From assembly GCA_008360975.2 (NCBI GenBank), contig CM039184.1, forward strand, positions 38,861,797-38,925,796: 64,000 nucleotides of DNA, written 5' to 3'. Origin of the DNA: Lichenostomus cassidix (lineage: Eukaryota; Chordata; Aves; Passeriformes; Meliphagidae). Within the stretch, counting starts at the first letter, position 1. Each line of letters starts with the position of its first letter. The position numbers and the translations under genes were made by a program. The notes beneath the pieces were generated by a model. That model ran no database searches, was not told the origin of the DNA, and was given only the letters and a program-made list of their open reading frames with translations. Below, one piece after another: positions 37,801-50,275 of this stretch.

Positions 37801-40771
37801 TTCAGGCTGCGTGTGCTCTCCTTAGACATGAATTAATTCCAGTAGCCACTGTTCCTTATCTCTTGCCAGCTTTCTCTCCTTTTGCCTTCTTCTTTATTTA
37901 GAAGCACTATCAGCAGGCAGAGATCTGATCCAGACTAAAATGTCACCTCCTCTGTGGAAATCCACTGCCTTTCTTCCATGACTTTATTTTGCTCTGCAGA
38001 TCTCCTATAATGTTTCCTTAGTTTCTTACCTTGTATCTTGCTCCTTCCCACATCTCCCATTATTTCCCTAAGGTGTGTTTGACTTCCCTGCTTTCTCCTT
38101 TCCCAGCGGTGAATTTCTTTGCAATCCCCTCGTGTCTCTTGACAGTCCATCCTATGTTTCCCTAGGCACTTCATACCCTGAGCTCATTTGTCATCTCCTA
38201 ACCCCTTTTCCCTCTCCCACTCAATCCTTGTCTTCAAGGCAATGCAACAGGAAGCAGAGTGACATTAGGTACCACAGCTCTCACAAGTTTACTTTGCTTC
38301 CATAGTTAAATTAATGAGCTTCCCAGCTATTCTGGAAAGGTGGTGAAATCATGCAGAATGTGAAATCCTTACAGTAATGTATGGACTATAGAGAATCGTG
38401 GGCAAAAATCTATTTTGCCTGTGTGCTGCAGAGTTTGCATATTACACTTTTATTAGCAATGCACTCAGTGCTGTGGTTTCCCTAAAACTCTGGGATACAG
38501 AGTCTGATATTGCCTCTGGCTTGGACTTGTTTAGTTTCCCCAAGTACCAGGCACATCATCTGTAACTGTCAACAGTTGGCAACAGTGAATAGATTATGTT
38601 TTGCAGTTTTTCTTTTGCTTCATCTTAATACATTGCTTGCGGAGTCTGACTTGGAAATACTGAAATTTGACTATGGCAAAGTCTATAGAAATTATGCTGA
38701 AAGATTTCATTTAGATACAAGCAAGTATTTCATTTGATCAAATGAAAATTATACCCTAATAGTAGTGTCAATTCACTTGCACTTTTACTGTATATTAAGA
38801 GGTTCAAAATTCAGTTTTCATAATTAATATTTCTGTACCATTTCCTGTTACATTTGTCAGGGGTTATTTTCCTGTAACACTTGTGTTTCTATTTGTGTTC
38901 ATTTTTCTATTCCAGTTATGTTTCAGTAGTATGAATATCTAAAAATGCCTGGTCTTTTTTTGTGTTGTTTTGGGGCTTTCATTCTAATCTGATTCTGTTT
39001 TCTTATGAATACCAGAACTTTGTACAAAATCATAATCTGGAATTTTTTTTATCACTGCTAAACAACATTATCTGAATGTCCTTGGTATCATAGTGCTTTA
39101 TAGGTATTTTTATGCTTTATCCTTTTGCTGTCCTTTGGTACCTTCTGCTTTTACTGCTGCTGCATCTTTCTTCATCAGTGTAAAATGTAGTGGCCATAAA
39201 ATAATTAACCATACTCATTCAAGCAGTTTTGTTTAGCCAATTATCATGTTCTTGCATTGACTTTTGTGGAATTGCATGAGCCCTTGATTGCAAACTGCGA
39301 CTTAAAAATGCCATGTCTTTAATCTTCCCATACTCTATATACCCAAGAAACAAAAGACATATTCTCTTCATTCTTAATTGTCTCTGAACTGTCTTTTTGG
39401 GAATGTTTTTGAGATATCCAGTCATTGCATAAAAGTGCCTCTTTATCCACATTGATGGCACAATGCAGCATCCAATACATTTATTTCTTTCTTAAAGCAT
39501 ATTTGCTTCCCCTCCTCTCAACATGACACAAATTGAAGATGTAATAGCCATAACCCTCTCTCACATCTTCATGTACACCCACGGAGGCAAGGCTGGCCAA
39601 AAGGCAATCAAAACTCTTCCCTCTATTCAAACAAGCTAAGTAACCCCCTACCCAAAGAGAACTTCTGTGGAAAAATATCAAGCTGACATGTTTAATTTGG
39701 GTTTTTTTAAACTTTCCCCCGGATCCATCAACACTACACAAGTTATGTAACTGTGTTTCATGCAACATGTGATTTCTGAGAGGAGCTTAGTGATGGCTGT
39801 GCCTGCTGACAGGACTTAACATATTTCTTCTCAAATACATTTTTAAAATTTCTATCATCAACTTTCTTTAAAGACTAGAGGTTATGATCTCACAATTTTC
39901 TAAACTGAAACTGTAACTCAACTTTACAGTAGATAACATGATACAACTTATTAAATAATTTAGTCTTGTAAGACTTGTGCTACATTGGGGCACACAAACT
40001 TGTTTTTAAAAATCATTCTGCTTAATATAAAACAGCCATGTTAAAAGTATTCCATTAATACATAGCATTCAATAGCAATGTTTTTTTAGAAAAGTGCAGT
40101 GTGCCCCTAATTGCCTTGATAGCAGTAGTATGTCCTATCTAGTAGACATTTACCCATTTCTTCATTCTTGAATGTTACTGTTTCTTTTCCTTAGAACTAG
40201 GCTAAGTAATAAAAGCAGACCTGAGAAACCATTAAATACTACATAGAAATATTATTACATCTTACATGTACGAAAAAGGAAGAATTGCTTTGATTTCCAT
40301 CAAGAAAGTCAGCATGTGATGTGTCTGTGGTTTCAGAAAGCACCTAGAAGCAAGGATAGTACCACAAAATTAGGAGTTTTGTTTGTATTAATGAAATAAA
40401 TGTCCTGCATTGTCAATACAGTCAGCTCTGCCCAGGCTGCTGAAAGTGTCAGTCTCACTTCTGGCTTTATCAAGGACTTCACAATACCATTTGTTCAGTT
40501 ATTGACATGCTAATATTCTTCTCCCATGTTAATTTCCTTTGCCAAACAGAAGTGAGGGAGACTATAGTCAAGCTAGCTCACCCTTCTTCACACTCACTTC
40601 GCAGGGAACCTGGTGTGGTGAGGGTGGAAGGGCAACGCCAGACTGCATGTGAAAAGGCTATTCTCTGTTTTCAGTCATGCTGTATTCAAACACATTTTCA
40701 AGCCCCATCATGAGATTTAGTGTTACTTGATGTCCCCAGTGAGGTCAGACTGATCAACTCTTTAGGAAGCC

Positions 40772-41032
40772 TGTGGCTAGTGCAGGTCGTTCCCATGAGA
40801 ATTCTTTTTGTGTTTTATAAATAAAGATAAAGTTTGGATGTTATTAAAAACAGTGTCCCAAGATCTGGATGGTGCAGGCCTGGCCAATCAGGCCTAGGGG
40901 GAGGTTTCTGACTGACCAATCTGGGTGACTTTTGAAAACTCTATATATATGATGAAATCAAAACAATAAAGGTCTTTCCTTCTTGCCACTGAGAACTGAG
41001 TTCTTTACTCTGCTAGCTGCTCAACAGCGACA
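40772..41032 (+). mobile_element. Short solo LTR, copy B (ERVK-like), sense
   Basis: 261-bp element starting TGTGGCTAGTGCAGG and ending CTCAACAGCGACA. It is flanked by an exact 6-bp target duplication GAAGCC (40766-40771 and 41033-41038). A TATA-like CTATATATAT (40941-40950) and AATAAA (40965-40970) lie in plus orientation, as expected for U3-R. Six-base duplications are typical of ERVK/ERV2-class and alpharetroviral integration. No internal coding region is present, so this is the residue of LTR-LTR recombination. Same family as 23433-23695. Confidence 0.9.
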
Positions 41033-43270
41033 GAAGCCTACAAGGCACATGTAGTTTAAAGTCTTATCTTTGGAGTCCCCTCCAAAGAAGGGAAAGTCTC
41101 TCACTTCTGAAGCCTGCATTGTTTGGGTGTGACTCGTGCTCCGAAAGAATAAGGTTGTTATTCTAAACTAACCACAGAACCTGAATCTAGCAGTTATTGT
41201 TTACTGTCTTGGTATTCCACTGTCGTAAAATTTAAAAAAAATGCATCCATACAATTTTGTTTTACTAAACTTGCTTTTCAAACATAATGTAATTTAATAA
41301 ATTGATTTATCCACTTTATGTGATCCTGTAAAAACAGCTTCATGGAGTTTTTACTTTTCAAAATAAAAGTAAAATTTTTTTTAAAAACCCACCTCACCAC
41401 CAAATAATAATTAAGGGGGAAAAAGCAACATTACAGCTTATTCTGTGAACAAATATATGGCCAAACAGATCAGCCTTACATCCTTATTTCACTAAAGGCC
41501 TGTACACTCAGCTCTGACAGTGTAAGCAGACCTTACAGCAAGAGCCAATCTGTCACACAAAGTATAAATACACCACCATTTCTTTTATTTGAAAGGCCAT
41601 ACTCGGGTATTTATATTGACAAGGTACACAGTTTATTTGTACAGTAATAGATGAGCTGAGGAGGTGGGGAGGTGACACACAGACAAGGCAGCAGCCCTGA
41701 GGAGCCCTGTGGGTAAAGACACTGCACACAGGAAGTGCTGCAGGGCTGGAGCTGGCTCTGCACACCCCAGCAAAAACCAGAATCTATCCCATGTTCACCC
41801 CACGGGGCTCAGGGGCAGTGAATTCCCATTACAGGGAGGTTGAAAAGTGAGGGATGAGTGTTGAGGTCTTGTAGCTAATGGCCTAGCTACTGTAATTTAG
41901 TCTCATCTTCATAAGAACGAGACCCCTTGAATTGCTCCTGAATTGGCTGCACTCAGTTCAAAAGGGTGTGCACTGCTGAGGCACACTCCCAGCCCTGGGA
42001 AACTGCTTTATCCCCAAAAATGCCCCTCATGTCAGCCACACTGCCTACATCCCACTGCTCCCAGTACACCCCTTCCCCAATCACATACATTGGAGTTGTT
42101 CTTCCTGCTCTTCAGAAAGCACTGTCCTCATTAACACTGTTTGTTTGTGCAAGTTCTTGTGCGTGTCAGACATGTGAGCTGTGAAAGACCCCTTGGTTTT
42201 GTGACTCCTTCTGAGAGTATACATGGCAGGTGTTTGCTGCAGCAATCAGCACAGCATGGAGGACTGCAGTACCATACAGCAGTGAGAGGGAAGTTCGGGA
42301 ATATTTTGCCAAAGAATAAAGCATCCTCAGCATGCTAAATTCATGTATTGCTTCTGTCTCTGCAAAGCTCCCCCAAAATACCTGGCTCCAAATACCCGGA
42401 AGTCATTTTGGATTGGGCTGTGAAGGTGGTCAATCTTACTGCAGCACAAGCAGTGAACTCAAGCTTGTTTGTCTGGTTGTGCAATGAAGTGGAAAATGAG
42501 CATCAAAACCTTCTCCGTATGGAAGTGAATGAGCTATCATGGGAAAAGGTGTTGATTCATTTCTTTGAGCTCCCTTTCCAACAGACACATTTCCTGCAGT
42601 GATTCTCTTTTAGAGTGTGCCTGTTGTTTTGCAGATGAGTTATGGCTGTCAAGAAAGGCCTATTTAAGTGAATTGTTCATGTCTGGTGTGCTGAATGCTA
42701 GTTTACAAAAAAAGACCAAAAACTGTCCTTTTAACATTATGACAAAGTAGACACACCAAAAAAATAGCCTCGGAAGCTTCAGTTATAACAGGATAAGGTG
42801 AAAAGAGAAATTGTCAATCACTTTTCAGCTGAGGAAATCTCTTCATTAAACCTGAACTGAAAAATTCATCCTGACCATGTTGCTAAGATAAAAGACCATT
42901 ACCTGAATTATTTAACCATCTGTGCAAACAGTTGCATAAGACTTCCCCAGATGAAAACAGGATAAAGACCCTTTCCCCATGGAAAAGCCATCAGATAAAG
43001 GAAAAGGAAAAGCTTGAGTTGTCTGACAGTTGGTTGGACAGAACAGATAAATGTAGCTGATACTAATACTTTTAATGACCTTCTAGCTTCTGTGGTTGTG
43101 TAAATTTGCATTTTCTGCCCAAATTCCATTAAAAAACAAATAGGAATATAAATTTATGTCCAGAATTGCGTTTCTGGCTGTAGTTTAATTTAGCTCTTTC
43201 CTAGACTCACTCCTGGACCCACTTTCTGTAATTCCTGTTTAACCACTTTTTTCTCAGAGCTAGGCTCAAC

Positions 43271-43373
43271 AGAAGGAAAAAGGAAGATAAAAAGGGGAAA
43301 GTGAAAGGAAAAAGGAGAGGGAAAGGGGAAAGGAATAAAGCAGGAAAGAAAGTCAAAAAAAAGGAAGTTGGGA
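43271..43373. repeat. Polypurine tract
   Basis: About 100 bases composed almost wholly of A and G on the plus strand (repeated AAAGG/GGAAA words with very few pyrimidines). Low-complexity sequence immediately before a CR1 insertion. Confidence 0.8.
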
Positions 43374-43441
43374 GTTTTTTCATATATTTAGAATTCTGTA
43401 AGACTGGAAGGAATATTGATTTTTTGTTTGTTTGTTTGTTT

Positions 43442-44080
43442 TCATAAAATTATAGAATATTCTAACTTGGAAGGGACTCACAAGGATCATCAACGTTCAG
43501 CTCCTGGCCCTAGCCCTGCACAGAACAACCCCAAGAGTCACAGCAGGTGCCCAAGAGTGTTGTCCAAACACTTCATGAACTCTGCCAGGCTTGGTGCAGT
43601 TATCACTTCCCTGGGGAGTCTGTTCCAGTGCCTGACCATCCTCTGGGTGAAGATCCTTTTCCAACATAAACCATATCCAACATAAACCTCCCCTGACAAG
43701 TGTTTCATGCCATTCCCTTGGGTCCTGTCATTGGTCACCACACGTATCAGTGCCTGACCCTGCACTTCCCCTCACGAGGAAGTTGAGATGACAATGAGGT
43801 CTCTCCTCAGTCTCCTCCAGGCTGAACAGACCAAGTGACCTCAGCTATCCCTCATACGGCTTCCCCTCAAGGCCCTTTGCCATCTTCCTTGCCCTCCTTT
43901 GGATGCTCTGTAATAACTTGATATCCTTCTTACATGGTGGCTCCCAAAGCTGCACACAATACTCAAGATGGGGCTGCCTCAGTGCAGAGCAGAGCAGGAC
44001 AATCCCCTCCCTTGCCCGGCTGGTGATACTGTGCCTGAGGCACCCCAGGACACAAGTTGGCCCTCCTGGCTGCATTTTTT
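43442..44080 (-). mobile_element. CR1 LINE 3' fragment, antisense
   Basis: Minus-strand translation of 43845-44075 gives LRQPHLEYCVQLWEPPCKKD, then IQRRARKMAKGLEG, and 43538-43765 gives RHWNRLPREVITAPSLAEF. These are successive parts of the CR1 ORF2 C-terminal half, now in different frames. The tail at 43442-43500 reads, on the minus strand, toward GAATATTCTATAATTTTATG, a decayed ATTCTATGATTCTATG end. The copy is 5'-truncated and frameshifted. Confidence 0.92.
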
Positions 44081-47000
44081 CTCATGCTATCCCTTCTTAA
44101 ACAATAATAAATTTTTTAAAACACTTGTCATCATTTACAAGCTACTAGTATATATCAAAATGTCATTTGCTTTCTTCTTGTTAAACAAAACAAAACAGTA
44201 TTAGGAAGACATACCACCATATTTTTTATTGTTTGAGGGTTTTTTTTTTTAATCATTTGTTATATCTCTAAAGGAGCTCATAGTTTAATATTTCAGGTTT
44301 CCTGATATAATTGCACTGTGAATTCACAAGCAAGATGCTAAACCTTTTAAGATACAAATACAAATATACTGTGTGGAAATAAAGGAATACGTGCAGGTTA
44401 TAAATGAGTAGTTATGGATTCACTGAAGTGTATATTTCAATCAGACTAAATAAGAAATGCAACAAAAAAAAGGAGAAATCATTTCTGTCCATGCACCTGT
44501 AGATTATTTTCACCTTTTTCATTCTTAGCAGGCTCATTCAGTCCCTCTTTAGGCATATACAAAGCAAAAATGCATATGAAAATAAGGAAAGAAACATAGA
44601 AATGGAGTAAAGGAAAAAAATAACAAATTCCATTACGTTCATATTGAAAGTTTTTTCCTTTCTTTCAACAACACATATAATGGTTAAAGGTGGCCAGAAC
44701 TACAGCTTCCAGTAAGTTGCCATGCCCAATTTTAAACCAGTGGGGGACAGGAGAGGTCCCTACAGGTGATGAAATTATAATAAAAGTAATGGTATTTAAA
44801 TTTTGGGCTTCTTTCCTTTTGATCAGCAAGATAACTACTTTGATAGAGGTTGAGCATGCAGTGAAAGTGCTACTAGAGCTGCTTTTCTTTACCATAGTTG
44901 TCCAACTTTGAATGCCCTGTTTGGGAGAGGTTACACCTGCAGTGTGCTAAGGAGGCTGAACAAAAGTAAAACAATGTATTTGGACACCAAAATTCTTTCA
45001 TGTTAAAGACAACGGCCCTCTACGTAAATGTAGCTTAAATGGCCTTGACAAGCCAAAGGAGACATTTCATTGCCAGGTTAGGACAGATTTTTCAGCATGT
45101 TGTCAACATGGTATGCACCTACAACAACACCACATTGCACTTCTGAATGTCAACCTTGAACCTTCTGTTCTCACCTGCCAAGAAGCAGTACTCTGGCTTA
45201 TAAGGCTTCCCATTAATAGTTTGAAGCAAGTAGGGTAATGTTCCATACATTTTTTAGCTGTCTTGGTAATCTGAGATGCATAGAGGAAATACCTGATGTG
45301 AGTTGAGTGAAAGTGTAACAGTGCTTTTCTTTCTACTGTCAAAATTATACATGTCTATATTATGAAATGCATTCATGCTTCATTTCTCTCTTACAGTATC
45401 CCAACTAATAGTATAATATGTAACCAGTCTTAAATACTTAATATGCATTTGGACTGTATGTCTTGTTATCTGAAATGTGCTGGAACTGGTGTGCCTTGCT
45501 TTTCGACCTGACATGTTTACAACTGAAAAAAAAAATCACAGAATTTATTTTGTTAAGGGATTGTGCTGCAAAGGTCTGTGGAAAAACAGTATCAGTCATA
45601 ACTTAGCAATTGGCTTTAGGTGCAGCCTTTACTATACACTTTATTTCTACAGCTTGCTGTTTTACATTGAAGTAACTTCTGATATAAAACATTAATAATG
45701 CTGCAAGTTGGGGTTGAGCTAAATGTGCTACAGACTAAGATAAAATGCACTTGAGAAACAAGTGAAAAATAAAGAAAGTAGGACATTTCCATCTTTGGCA
45801 AGGCTTACCAGGAAGTTATTACTGCAAAGTGGAGTGTCCTATATAGCCTAGAACAGAAAATGGTCTGGGAAGGCATGTAATTAAAACTGAAGGAGATGAA
45901 CAATGGAAGACAGACTACCAGCAGGTAAAGAGCAAAGGGTCAAGAATCTGAGAAGCTGATAATCATTATCTCTGAGAAATTCTCACTGCAGAAGTGGAAG
46001 ACTATCTGGCAGTGGCAGCTCATCCTAAAGAAGAAAAAGGATTTGATCTGAGGGGAACTTCAGCTAGTGGTGGTGGCAGCTGCCCCCACTGCTGCCTTTG
46101 TAGTTATTGACCAAATATGAAGATCGTTACGTTAATGTGAACCGAAATGAGTTGAGGGGATTAATGCACTCAAAGTCACATCTAGGGAGAAAGTTTCTAG
46201 TTTAGATTCTTGAAAAGTTTATGTGAGACTCACTCTTGAGGAATTGAAGAGGTTGGTTGAATGGCTTTGCTGTGGAGCCTGGCATAGGAGAAAGATCAGA
46301 GGGCTCCATGGTAACACGTGTGCCTGAGCTTGTGTTTGGATGAAAAGATCAAAGAAGCTGTGAAATGCCAAATATAGGCACTTGCCCTCTAGACTTCAGA
46401 TCTCACTCCTTTTAGGGCAATTTCAATATTAGAACACTAGGCAGATAAAAAGAAATCTCTCAGTCTAAAACTGACAATCTTGAATGAATAAATTCACCTT
46501 GGCAGCAGAATGCAAGGATATTTGAATGTAATAAGAAAAATGGCTGCAAAATGCCCAAAGGTATGAGTGATGTTGCTATGCTGTGCATTGATAAGGCTTT
46601 GATTGTGGGCAAGAAGATAGCACGTATAAAGTAAGTTTAGTATTCGATGTACAGTGAACAAAATGAAGGACACACATTGCAATCTGTCATAAAATGGAAT
46701 ATGTAGTGAATTGTAGAAAGGCCTATTTCCCCTTTTTCTTTTTGTTCCTGGCTATAAAAGTATGAGAAATCCTATTCTTACCTTTCACATCTCAGTTCCA
46801 TTTTCTTCTTGCTCTAGGATGCCTGAACCAAGCAATCATGGCTTTTAAGATTCTTTCTGCTTTAAAGTCATGTTTTTAAGAACATGAATGTGTAGCATGA
46901 TTTTTTGCTGGTCTTTGAACTCTCCCTCACTGTAATAATATTTACTGCTTATCTCAGGCTCATGATGTGCTTTCACGTATTTGTGAAAGATGCGACCAGT

Positions 47001-49153
47001 TCAAAAACTATGGGCACAGTCAGAAAAAAAAAAAAGTATAAAAGAAGGATAGCACAGTTCAGTGCTGCATACAACACTGAAGCCACACTGCACTGAATAC
47101 TACTGATGTGTTGCATTTTCCAACTCAGGTGGTATACTGAGAAATCTGGTAATTAATTTCTCACAGATGCTGTGTATAAATGGTCAAAAAGTTCTTACAG
47201 GGAAATCTTACCTTCTGTGGCTTTAGTAAGCATTGTTTGAAATATAGACCAGCACATGGCTACTGGAATCAAAGGATGCAAGTAATTCCCAACAAAGTAA
47301 TTTGATACCATTTTCAAACATAAAGCAGAAAATAGAAAAGGACACTAATTGGACAATATATGCTCCCCAGGGAGTTGCAAAGGGAAGTTGTGCATGAAAA
47401 TAAAATAAGTTCTTGGAACTGAGGAATGAGACTGAAGGTCATGAATAGGCTAGCAGTCACATTCATGCACAAGGAACATTGGTATGTTTGTTTTGGTCTC
47501 CTGCATAAATGGAGTATCTCAGCTTGCCAAGTCCAGTATGTGAAAAAGAGCCACAATTAGGGACAGAAACACACTGGAAGAAACCCCATTATCTTGAAAT
47601 GTACTTAACTTCAAAAAAATAAGTTTCCCCACTTGACTTCCCTGGCTTGCAGTATGGTTTCTGATTTTTAAGCATTCTTTTCTCTTGCCTGTTGCTAAGT
47701 GAAAGTCTTGCATAAACAAAGGAAATCAACTGTGCTAAAAGGATGGAAATGGCTGTATGCAAAAAGCCGTCAAATCTACAGAGTAAGCACACTGGAAGAA
47801 AACATTTCTTAACTTAATCCTTTCAGTTACAGTAATGCTGTGCAGTACTCATGCTGTTCAGAGAAAGTTAGTGTGTTGTGGGTTAAAGTGTTAGGATTTA
47901 TTCTCTCAATTTAAGAAGAAGAGTTTCTCTAGCCTCAGTGATATGCTTGGGGCTTTTTCAATTTTGCTTTTCTTTCCCACTAGGAGCAATTTTGATGATA
48001 ACTGTCAGCATGGAATGTCTAGCACACTGTGAGGACCTGCAGGGTCATGTTCTAGTTACTTTAAGAGACTAAGGTGTTCTTCAGCTTCCCACTCCATGGT
48101 CACAGGAGAGGGATGAAAGACTGCTGACAACAAACAGGTCATATTTGGGCATGGAATCATCCTTTGGATGGTTGTTTCTCTCTGCTGCAGCTACAGACAG
48201 GCTATGCTCCAAAACAAGGAGCTTCAGCTGAACACCTAGGCTGACAACTGAAGATGGTAGTATTGGAAGAGCTAATCTTAAAGACAAGTTTTATAACCAG
48301 AAGCTCACATAGTGCTTTACCTCTCTATACTGTGGCCACAATGCATGTTTGGATGTGAGCATAGTCTCTGGTCATGTACCAGTGTGGTATACCTAACACA
48401 GCAGAAGAAAAGGCATAGTTTAGATGTCATATATCTACTTCAATTACAGAAATTCTATCTACCTGCTCATATTAAAGGAGTATATAAGCTGTTGGTTTAA
48501 ATAAATGTCAGTAGACACAGAAAAAAAATCTCATGGTTTCTGTCAAAATTCTCAAACTATGATCTGCAGACAGTTAACATGTTAGAGATGCTAGCTGTTC
48601 TGGTTTTCAGCTACAAGCAGCTTAAGTAGATTAAATATTACACCAGATTCTGTCTCTTAGTAACACAAGAGACATTAAGCACTCAGGAACAAGAGGACAG
48701 GTGGTCTGCATAATCATTGAATAGGAAAAGCGCAAGAGACACTCTTATTTAGGGACCCTTTTTTCAAACAATTTTGAGGATTCCTACAATAATAGGAAAA
48801 TCTAGTCCAGTAATAGGGAGTACAGAATGCTACAGAATTTAGCACCAATAAATATGCTTCCTTTGAAATGGTGAATTAGATGTGCAGCAGGATCTGGTCA
48901 CACTTCAAAGAATAATATGCAGAGCTGAAGATCCATCTGTTTGCTCTTTGCTATCACCATTGAGGCTGCTGTATGTTAAGCAGTCTTTTGAGTACTTCAA
49001 AGCACGTTTGAAGTCTTTGCTATGCCTATCCCAAGCACCAAAAAAAAAAAAAAAAAAAGTAGAAGTGCCTTAACAATATGAGTAGCTTGTATTTTTGTTC
49101 ATTTTACTTGTAAGTGAAAACAATTTGTTCCTGTTATGTATCATTTCTGGACC

Positions 49154-49174
49154 TTTTTTTTTTTTTTTTTTTTT
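49154..49174 (+). repeat. TENM2: 21-T homopolymer forming a 3' splice site
   Basis: Twenty-one consecutive T followed directly by AG and the exon at 49177. It serves as the polypyrimidine tract of that exon. Confidence 0.9.
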
Positions 49175-49176
49175 AG

Positions 49177-49352
49177 CTATGATAGCGAGGGCCGTCTAAC
49201 AAATGTTACATTCCCAACTGGAGTCGTCACTAACCTTCATGGGGAAATGGAAAGGGCCATTACAGTGGACATTGAGTCATCTAGCAGAGAGGAAGATGTC
49301 AGCATCACTTCCAACTTATCATCAATTGATTCTTTCTATACCATGGTTCAAG
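49177..49352 (+). CDS. TENM2: TENM2 exon: YD-repeat shell
   Basis: 176-nt exon that completes D, then [20 protein letters not shown], then the [20 protein letters not shown] segment, ending MVQ plus [16 protein letters not shown] is a classic YD repeat (Y-D-x2-G-R-L). Two sequons (NVT, NLS). Entry phase 2, exit phase 1, donor GTACTG. Confidence 0.95.
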
Positions 49353-50039
49353 GTACTGTAAGCAAAAGATTTCACAGCACACACCAGCCTGAATTTTTTT
49401 TTTTGGTGTTCCAAGCAGTTCCAAATAGAAGTGAAACTTCAGGAGCATAGTGTTTGGAGGAAGGGGTGATACATACACATTTTTACACCTGTGTAGAAAC
49501 AACTGTTCAGGGAAAGTAGGAGTTGCAACAAAAGTAGAATTAAGTAAGTTTTTTAACCAAATAGCTTTTGTAAGCAGCTATGGGAAGTAGAATACTTACT
49601 CTATATTATAAAGGAATCTTGGAAAGAAGACATGGATTGAAAGGGTAACAGAAATAGTATGAAGTGATATTTTAGCTTAAAAATAGCATATAATATCCCA
49701 GCAACCACATCCTTGCAAAAGTGAGTAGTCACAGTATGCTTAGGATTAGGCCAAAAATGCCTAATGAAACAGCAGAGAATGTGTTTTGTGCCAATCCAAA
49801 GAATATATTGTGAGGATGAGATTTTCTTAAGTGTTTAAGTAACTTTGATGACAGGTCCTAAAGGCATTTTTGCTCCTATGGGACAGATACACTTATTCTT
49901 AACAATCTCACCCTGGCTCTTTATTATCATTGCGTCAGTTATGTGCAGTCAAGATGCACATATAGCATAAAGTGTGCAGTACAAAGGCAGAATCTTAACC
50001 TGTGTAGGTAACCTGTAATTCTCTTTTTGGCCTTTTCAG
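49353..50039 (+). other. TENM2: Intron in YD-shell region
   Basis: 687 bases, donor GTACTG and acceptor GGCCTTTTCAG. Contains a short T run (49396-49405); nothing else recognised. Confidence 0.8.
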
Positions 50040-50275
50040 ATCAGTTAAGAAATAGCTACCAGATTGGTTACGATGGCTCACTGAGAATCCTGTATGCCAG
50101 CGGCCTGGACTCACACTACCAGACAGAACCACACGTCTTGGCTGGCACTGCCAACCCAACCATGGCAAAGAGAAACATGACCCTGCCAGGGGAGAACGGG
50201 CAGAACCTGGTGGAGTGGCGATTCCGGAAAGAGCAAGCCCAAGGAAAAGTCAATGTGTTTGGCCGAAAGCTTAGG
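50040..50275 (+). CDS. TENM2: TENM2 exon: YD-repeat shell
   Basis: 236-nt exon completing D and continuing [20 protein letters not shown], then [37 protein letters not shown] and [11 protein letters not shown]. It lies in the early YD shell and carries an NMT sequon. Entry phase 1, exit phase 0, donor GTAAGA. Confidence 0.95.

Larger units (their letters stand above)
32474..49176 (+). other. TENM2: 16.7-kb intron between YD-repeat exons
   Basis: The largest intron in the window. Donor is GTAAGT; acceptor is a 21-T run followed by AG. It holds a poly-T tract (32862-32890), a GC-rich hairpin (34256-34287), a sense CR1 tail (about 35195-35330), inverted repeats near 35540 and 36010, a GC-rich block (about 37330-37800), a solo LTR (40772-41032), a purine-rich tract (43271-43373) and an antisense CR1 (43442-44080). 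From 44080 to 49150 I see nothing recognisable. No extra exon with teneurin similarity was found. Confidence 0.75.

Noticed and set aside
41640..41780. Short GC-rich patch after the second short LTR
   Set aside because: Too short and without recognisable ends or motifs to separate from background variation.
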